From positions 1 to 64,000 of the forward strand of contig CAJCCO010000022.1 in the NCBI GenBank assembly GCA_903960915.1: a stretch of 64,000 bases of DNA. Reading direction: 5' to 3'. The number at the start of each line of letters is the position of its first letter. The stretch's first letter is position 1. This DNA comes from an uncultured beta proteobacterium (GTDB lineage: Bacteria; Pseudomonadota; Gammaproteobacteria; Burkholderiales; Burkholderiaceae_C). A program made the translations under genes and the position numbers. Below are positions 59,893 to 64,000 of this stretch, piece by piece. The notes under the pieces are model-generated. The model saw only the letters and a program-made list of their open reading frames with translations. It was not told the origin of the DNA and did no database searches.

Positions 59893-59931
59893 AAAAAAAC
59901 CCCGCCAGGTGTCAACCTGGCGGGGTTTTTT
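59893..59931. terminator. Bidirectional intrinsic terminator
   Basis: CCCCGCCAGGT (59900-59910) and ACCTGGCGGGG (59915-59925) form a perfect 11-pair stem with a GTCA loop. Six T follow on the plus strand (59926-59931) and seven A precede it (59893-59899), so it can end both groESL and the convergent gene at 59962-60924. Confidence 0.95.
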
Positions 59932-59961
59932 CATGGGGCTCTGCGGCCCGGCGGGCCCGAC

Positions 59962-60924
59962 TTAGCGCACGCAGTAGTAATAAATAGTGTTCGAGTTGAT
60001 TTCTTCAGGGTGCCGCACGGGGGAGGGATTACGCAAGTCCGGGGCCAAAATATGCCCATCAGCCATGGCCCAGTATTTATGGTCCAGCGTAATGCCGCCA
60101 TTCCAATCGCCCAGGGCCGACAGGTACTCATACTCGGCCAACAGCGGCAAGCGAGACTTGTTCTGGACACACGCTTTTTCTGCCACCTCGGGCGAGGGTG
60201 CCTGGCCAATAGGCGCACCAGGTGCACCCAGTAGCCACAGGGTTTTGTTGCCCATGCGCAAGGACGAAGGAAAACGGGTTCGCTGGAAATACGCAAACAT
60301 CTGGGCGGCTATTGAATTCATCACTGACTCGGGCCGACCTTGCGCCTGAAAACTCAAAGATTCTCCGGTCGCCAATTCAATATGAATGGAGCTCTGAATA
60401 TCGCCTTGGCAGCTCGGCCCGAACGAATAGGTGCCCCAGGCAAAGCCAGAGATTTTGGCCAGTTGCTGGGTGTCGAGCGTGCCCTGACGTTGCTGCTGGC
60501 GCAGGTCACGCAGCAGATCGAGCAAAGGTGAAGGATTAACGAACTGCAGCTTTTTCTCTTTGGGCTTCAAGTCGCGGTAAAAAGTATCCACCGCCGCCTT
60601 CAGACTGCCTTCCAGCAACACGTCCATGCCCAAGCCCTTGGTCGCCAGAAGGCGGTTCTTGTCGATCAGGGCCTCGATAGCAAACAACACCGGCGCAACA
60701 TCTCTGGATTCCACCCCCGCGCTGAGCAGGTCTTTGAGCTGTGCCGTCATGGCCAGCGCCAACTCGGAGCGGGGTTTGCCGTACACATCTTGGTATTGGC
60801 ACAAGTCTTGGCCACGTATGAAGGCAATGGTGGGCCACAAAGAGACAGGTCCTGCGGCGCCCGATGGCAGTGGCAGCAGGCCAATGAGAAGCCACAACAG
60901 GCGGGGCAAGAAGGAACGCGACAT
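59962..60924 (-). CDS. Secreted protein of unknown function with DUF1566-like C terminus
   Basis: A 320-residue protein with a signal peptide (MSRSFLPRLLWLLIGLLPLP, cleavage near SGAAG). The middle (about 30-230) is helical and unrecognised. The last 75 residues, CVQNKSRLPLLAEYEYLSAL then YWAMADGHILAPDLRN and the terminal YYYCVR, resemble the Lcl/DUF1566 lectin-like fold, where RLPT...EL, YWSS and a final VR-C-VR occur; this is pattern matching by eye. The ATG at 60924 gives the signal peptide; an earlier in-frame start lies within 14 codons. It stands alone, convergent to groEL. Confidence 0.7.
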   Translation of the reverse strand: MSRSFLPRLLWLLIGLLPLPSGAAGPVSLWPTIAFIRGQDLCQYQDVYGKPRSELALAMTAQLKDLLSAGVESRDVAPVLFAIEALIDKNRLLATKGLGMDVLLEGSLKAAVDTFYRDLKPKEKKLQFVNPSPLLDLLRDLRQQQRQGTLDTQQLAKISGFAWGTYSFGPSCQGDIQSSIHIELATGESLSFQAQGRPESVMNSIAAQMFAYFQRTRFPSSLRMGNKTLWLLGAPGAPIGQAPSPEVAEKACVQNKSRLPLLAEYEYLSALGDWNGGITLDHKYWAMADGHILAPDLRNPSPVRHPEEINSNTIYYYCVR

Positions 60925-61077
60925 AAGTTGAGCAAGGCATGAGACCGTAGGCCTGGGCCCCTGCACCTTTGCCCCGCAGCAAACGACAGGGTATGTTTAA
61001 ATTTTAGGATGCCCCCTGGTTTTCAGGCCCGGCATTGGCACTTGCTTGATGAAGATCAAGCTATTCCATGGTTCAGG

Positions 61078-61728
61078 CTAAAAACCGAGCAGGCGCAGCT
61101 CAGCGGCCAGTTGGGTCGCCGATTCAAAGTGAATGCCCTGCCATCCGCACGCGCGGGCAGCTTGCACATTGCCCGGCATGTCGTCGATGAACAGCGTTTG
61201 CTCAGGCGCCAGCTGGTAGCGGCTTTGCAGCAGTTGGTAAATGGAAGCCTCGGGCTTGATGCGCTGCACATCACCCGAAAAAATGCCGCCGTCAAACCAC
61301 GACAAGAAGGCGTGGTTCTTCTCCAGCGTGCGAGCAAATGGAACCGGCATGTTGGACAGGTAGTAAAGACGCAGGGGCTGGTTATGGGCGGCTTGCTTAA
61401 GGGCGCTTTTCTTGTGCGTGCGCTGCAGGTGTAAATCTTCCAGCACGGCCAGCGTGTCGGGTTTGGCCGTCAACAAATTTCCAATGCTTTCCATCAAGCC
61501 CTGAACTTGCAGCTGCGGCAAATCCAGCCGGGCAGCGGTACGACGGGCCACTTCTGCCAGGCCCAAGGTGCCGCGGTCAAAAGCCTGCCAGTCGGCATGG
61601 TGGAAAAAGTCTTGGGCCAATTGACCAAAGCCTTCAGGCGTATCGGCCGACTTCGGAAAATGCATTTGCAGCAAGCGCGCCGGCTGCCATTCCACCAACA
61701 CGGCGCCAAAGTCAAAAACAAGGTTCAT
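61078..61728 (-). CDS. HAD-superfamily hydrolase, YihX-like phosphatase
   Basis: A 216-residue HAD phosphatase. Motif I is FDFGAVLVEW, as in the YihX group of alpha-glucose-1-phosphate phosphatases where the second position is not Asp; motif II is YLSNMP, motif III has Lys in RIKPEASIY and motif IV is FIDDMPGNV. The ATG overlaps the pgi stop by four bases. Placement with pgi and transaldolase suggests a sugar-phosphate substrate, an inference from context. Confidence 0.87.
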   Translation of the reverse strand: MNLVFDFGAVLVEWQPARLLQMHFPKSADTPEGFGQLAQDFFHHADWQAFDRGTLGLAEVARRTAARLDLPQLQVQGLMESIGNLLTAKPDTLAVLEDLHLQRTHKKSALKQAAHNQPLRLYYLSNMPVPFARTLEKNHAFLSWFDGGIFSGDVQRIKPEASIYQLLQSRYQLAPEQTLFIDDMPGNVQAARACGWQGIHFESATQLAAELRLLGF

Positions 61729-63299
61729 GCCGGGCGCAGCAGGCGCAACAAGCCCGCGCTGGAGGCGTCCAAGCCCTCGGTATGGCCCGAGAGCAGGCGC
61801 GCCTGCACATCCTTGGCCAGTACCTTGCCCAGCTCCACGCCCCATTGGTCAAAACTGTTGATGCCCCAGAGCGAGCCGCTCACAAACACGCGGTGTTCCT
61901 GCAGCGCAATCAGGGCGCCCAGCGAAGTCGGCGTCAGGTCGTCGAGCAGGAAGAACGTGCTGGGTCGGTTGCCGCTGAAGTGCTTGTGCCCCCCGGCGTC
62001 GGCCTGCCCCAGCAGCAGCGCCTGGGCCTGCGCCAGCACATTGGCCAGCAGCAAGGTGTGGTGCCCGGGCAAGCTGTGGCGCGCGGTTTTGACGGCGACA
62101 AACTCCACCGGCACCACGTCGGTGCCCTGGTGCAGCATTTGAAAATAAGCGTGCTGCCCGTTGGTGCCGGGCTCGCCCCAAAGCACCGGCGAGGTGGCAA
62201 ACGGCAAGCTAGCACCGCTGGCGTCCACCCGCTTGCCGTTGCTCTCCATCTCCAGTTGCTGCAGATAAGCCGGCAGGCGGCGCAAGGCGCTGTGGTAGGG
62301 CGCAATGGAGCGGCTGCCAAAGCCATGAAAATTACGGTACCAGACATCTAGCAGGCCCAGCCGCACCGGCAAATTGCTGGGCAGTTGCGCGGTACGAAAG
62401 TGCTCGTCCATGTCGTGGGCACCCGCCAGAAACTCGCGAAAGCCTGCGCCGCCAATGGCGATGGCCAAGGGCAGGCCAATGGCCGACCACAGCGAATAGC
62501 GCCCGCCCACCCAGTCCCAAAAACCAAAGGTGGTGCTGATGCCAAACGCCTGCGCCGCCGCCACGTTGGTGGTGAGTGCGGCAAAGTGGCGCGCCGTGTC
62601 GGTGCCGCCTTGCGTCTCAAACCAGGCCTTGGCCGAGACGGCGTTGGTCATGGTCTCAATGGTGGTGAAGGTTTTGCTGGCGATCAAAAACAAGGTGCTC
62701 TGCGGGCGCACGCTTTGAAGCACGCGGTCCAGCTCATGGCCGTCCACATTGGAGACGAAATGAAAGCGTTTGCCTTTGACGGCAAAGGCATCCAGGGCCA
62801 GCACCGCCATTTGCGGCCCCAGGTCCGAGCCGCCAATGCCAATGTTGACCACATCGGTGATGCTGGCGTCAGCGCGCACGGTATCGGCATAGGCCAGCAT
62901 GGCGTCCAGCGTGGCATGCACCTGCGAGAGCTCAGGCGCCAGCGCAGCCAGCGCCGGGTTGGCACCCACCGCACCAGCAGCCGCCACTGGCGTGCGCAGC
63001 AGCCAGTGCATCACCGCTCGCTGCTCGGTGTTGTTGATGGCCTCACCCGCAAACAGGGCCTCGCGGTGCTGTGCCAGGCCGCACTGCTGCGCCAGGTCCA
63101 GCAGCAATTGCTCGGTCGGCGCGTCCACCAGGTTTTTCGACAAGTCGGCAAACACGTGCGGCGCCTGCTGGCTCAAGGCTTCAAACCGGTTCGGTTCATG
63201 GGCCAGCGCCACGCGGGCATCAAAGGTGCGCCCGCTGGTATTGAAGGCCGCCTGCAAAGCGGCCCAGGCGGGCGTTCGGTCACAACGGGTGCGGCTCAT
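61725..63299 (-). CDS. pgi: Glucose-6-phosphate isomerase
   Basis: Interconverts glucose-6-phosphate and fructose-6-phosphate, 524 residues. NIGIGGSDLGPQMAVLALD, the active-site block LPAYLQQLEMESNGKRVD and the C-terminal NSFDQWGVELGKVLAKD (catalytic Lys) are present. The ATG at 63299 starts the homologous region; the frame is open upstream into the transaldolase gene spacing. Transaldolase ends 31 bases before it, and the HAD gene overlaps its stop. Confidence 0.97.
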   Translation of the reverse strand: MSRTRCDRTPAWAALQAAFNTSGRTFDARVALAHEPNRFEALSQQAPHVFADLSKNLVDAPTEQLLLDLAQQCGLAQHREALFAGEAINNTEQRAVMHWLLRTPVAAAGAVGANPALAALAPELSQVHATLDAMLAYADTVRADASITDVVNIGIGGSDLGPQMAVLALDAFAVKGKRFHFVSNVDGHELDRVLQSVRPQSTLFLIASKTFTTIETMTNAVSAKAWFETQGGTDTARHFAALTTNVAAAQAFGISTTFGFWDWVGGRYSLWSAIGLPLAIAIGGAGFREFLAGAHDMDEHFRTAQLPSNLPVRLGLLDVWYRNFHGFGSRSIAPYHSALRRLPAYLQQLEMESNGKRVDASGASLPFATSPVLWGEPGTNGQHAYFQMLHQGTDVVPVEFVAVKTARHSLPGHHTLLLANVLAQAQALLLGQADAGGHKHFSGNRPSTFFLLDDLTPTSLGALIALQEHRVFVSGSLWGINSFDQWGVELGKVLAKDVQARLLSGHTEGLDASSAGLLRLLRPA

Positions 63300-63330
63300 C
63301 TCGGTCCTGTCACAAACGGGGATAACTAAC

Positions 63331-64000
63331 TCAGGCGGCCAGCAAGAGCTGGTCGAGCTTGACGGCGTCCACGCAAAACGCACGAATGCCTTCGGCCAGT
63401 TTTTCAGTGGCCATGGCATCTTCGTTCAAGGCGAAACGAAAACCCGCTTCGTCGTAGTGCAAGGGTTTCAGGTCGAGGGCGCGGGCCGCCTCGGCGTCCA
63501 GAGCGCGCGCCAGCGGGGCCTCGGTGGCGGCCAGGTTGGCCAGCAGGTCAGGGCTGATGGTCAGCAGGTCGCAACCGGCCAGGGCCGTGATCTGGCCTAC
63601 GTTGCGAAAGCTCGCGCCCATCACCTCGGTGGCAATGCCAAACTTTTTGTAGTAGTTGTAAATCTGGCGTACCGACTGCACGCCGGGGTCGTTGGCTCCG
63701 GCCTTGTCGGCCTCCACCCAGGCGGCACCGGCAGACTTTTTATACCAGTCGTAAATACGGCCGACAAACGGTGAAATGAGCTGCACCTTGGCCTGGCCGC
63801 AGGCCACCGCCTGGCAAAACGAGAACAACAGGGTCAGGTTGGTGTGGATGCCGCGCTGCTCGAGTTGCGCCGCAGCCTGAATACCCTCCCAGGTGGCAGC
63901 CACTTTGATCAGCACGCGCGCCTTGTCAATGCCTTGCGCTTGGTACAGCGCAATCAGACGCTCGGCACGTGCGATGGTGGCTTGGGTGTCAAAGCTCAAA
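63331..64000 (-). CDS. tal: Transaldolase, 3' part (gene continues beyond the window)
   Basis: C-terminal 222 residues of a class I transaldolase of the TalB type, normally about 316 residues; the N-terminal third lies past 64000. The visible start [19 protein letters not shown] is internal. The Schiff-base Lys is in [12 protein letters not shown], followed by [31 protein letters not shown] and the phosphate-binding region [15 protein letters not shown]. It transfers dihydroxyacetone units in the non-oxidative pentose phosphate pathway. Likely first of a tal-pgi-HAD operon. Confidence 0.95.
   Translation of the reverse strand, partial: LSFDTQATIARAERLIALYQAQGIDKARVLIKVAATWEGIQAAAQLEQRGIHTNLTLLFSFCQAVACGQAKVQLISPFVGRIYDWYKKSAGAAWVEADKAGANDPGVQSVRQIYNYYKKFGIATEVMGASFRNVGQITALAGCDLLTISPDLLANLAATEAPLARALDAEAARALDLKPLHYDEAGFRFALNEDAMATEKLAEGIRAFCVDAVKLDQLLLAA

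Noticed and set aside
61031-61046. TGGCAC followed by TTGCTTGAT as a second sigma-54 promoter.
   Set aside because: Spacing to the TTGC element is wrong (TTGC directly abuts TGGCAC instead of five bases later), and it faces no gene start on that strand.

Overview
The window reads as chromosomal core sequence of a betaproteobacterium (Burkholderiales, most likely Comamonadaceae, Rhodoferax- or Polaromonas-like). Pointers are the moderately high GC, the gene order mlaFEDACB / ABC-2 exporter / bolA / murA / hisG...hisE / hinT / tatABC, pilMNOPQ-aroK-aroB-dgt, gltBD, and separate hisI and hisE genes with a short HisG. The taxon is inferred from gene content and order, not from a database search. 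There are no tRNA, rRNA, CRISPR, prophage or plasmid genes, and no gene-free stretch longer than about 250 bases.

Layout. A DegQ-like protease (193-1335, +) converges on a very long minus-strand block (18881 down to 1361). That block runs mlaF-E-D-A-C-B (retrograde phospholipid transport), an ABC-2 exporter pair, a BolA/IbaG protein, murA, then hisG, hisD, a small secreted protein, hisC, hisB, hisH, hisA, a hexose-6-phosphate epimerase, hisF, hisI, hisE, hinT and tatA-B-C. Many junctions are ATGA or TGATG overlaps. Upstream on the same strand lies gltB-gltD (glutamate synthase), preceded by a textbook sigma-54 promoter and followed by an intrinsic terminator that touches the mlaF start codon. 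A RAYT-type transposase bounded by inverted repeats (25300-26193) sits immediately upstream of the gltB promoter.

From 37273 down to 26189 runs a tightly overlapped minus-strand operon pilM-N-O-P-Q, aroK, aroB, dgt, an MFS gene, a DUF1415 gene and a methyltransferase. Divergent from pilM is mrcA (PBP1A), followed by cyaY (-), lptM-lysA (+), msrQ-msrP (-), ccsB/resB (-, cytochrome c maturation), a cytochrome c4 gene (-), engB (+), an alpha/beta hydrolase (+) and two LpxL-type acyltransferases (-). metK (+) has a structured leader and is followed by a PlsC-like acyltransferase. Next comes a second MCE-type transporter (permease, MCE protein, lipoprotein; no ATPase), then a Bcr/CflA exporter and a CopD-like membrane protein (-). 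groES-groEL (+) follows behind a perfect CIRCE operator, then a secreted protein of unknown function, and finally HAD phosphatase, pgi and transaldolase (-; transaldolase is cut by the window end).

Most genes are housekeeping. The most interesting items are the metK leader with mutually exclusive pairings, the sigma-54 gltB promoter with a RAYT element set against it, the ATPase-less second MCE cluster, two places where a terminator sits almost on the next start codon (gltD/mlaF, cytochrome c4/resB), and a six-copy tandem repeat of in-frame stop codons after lysA.
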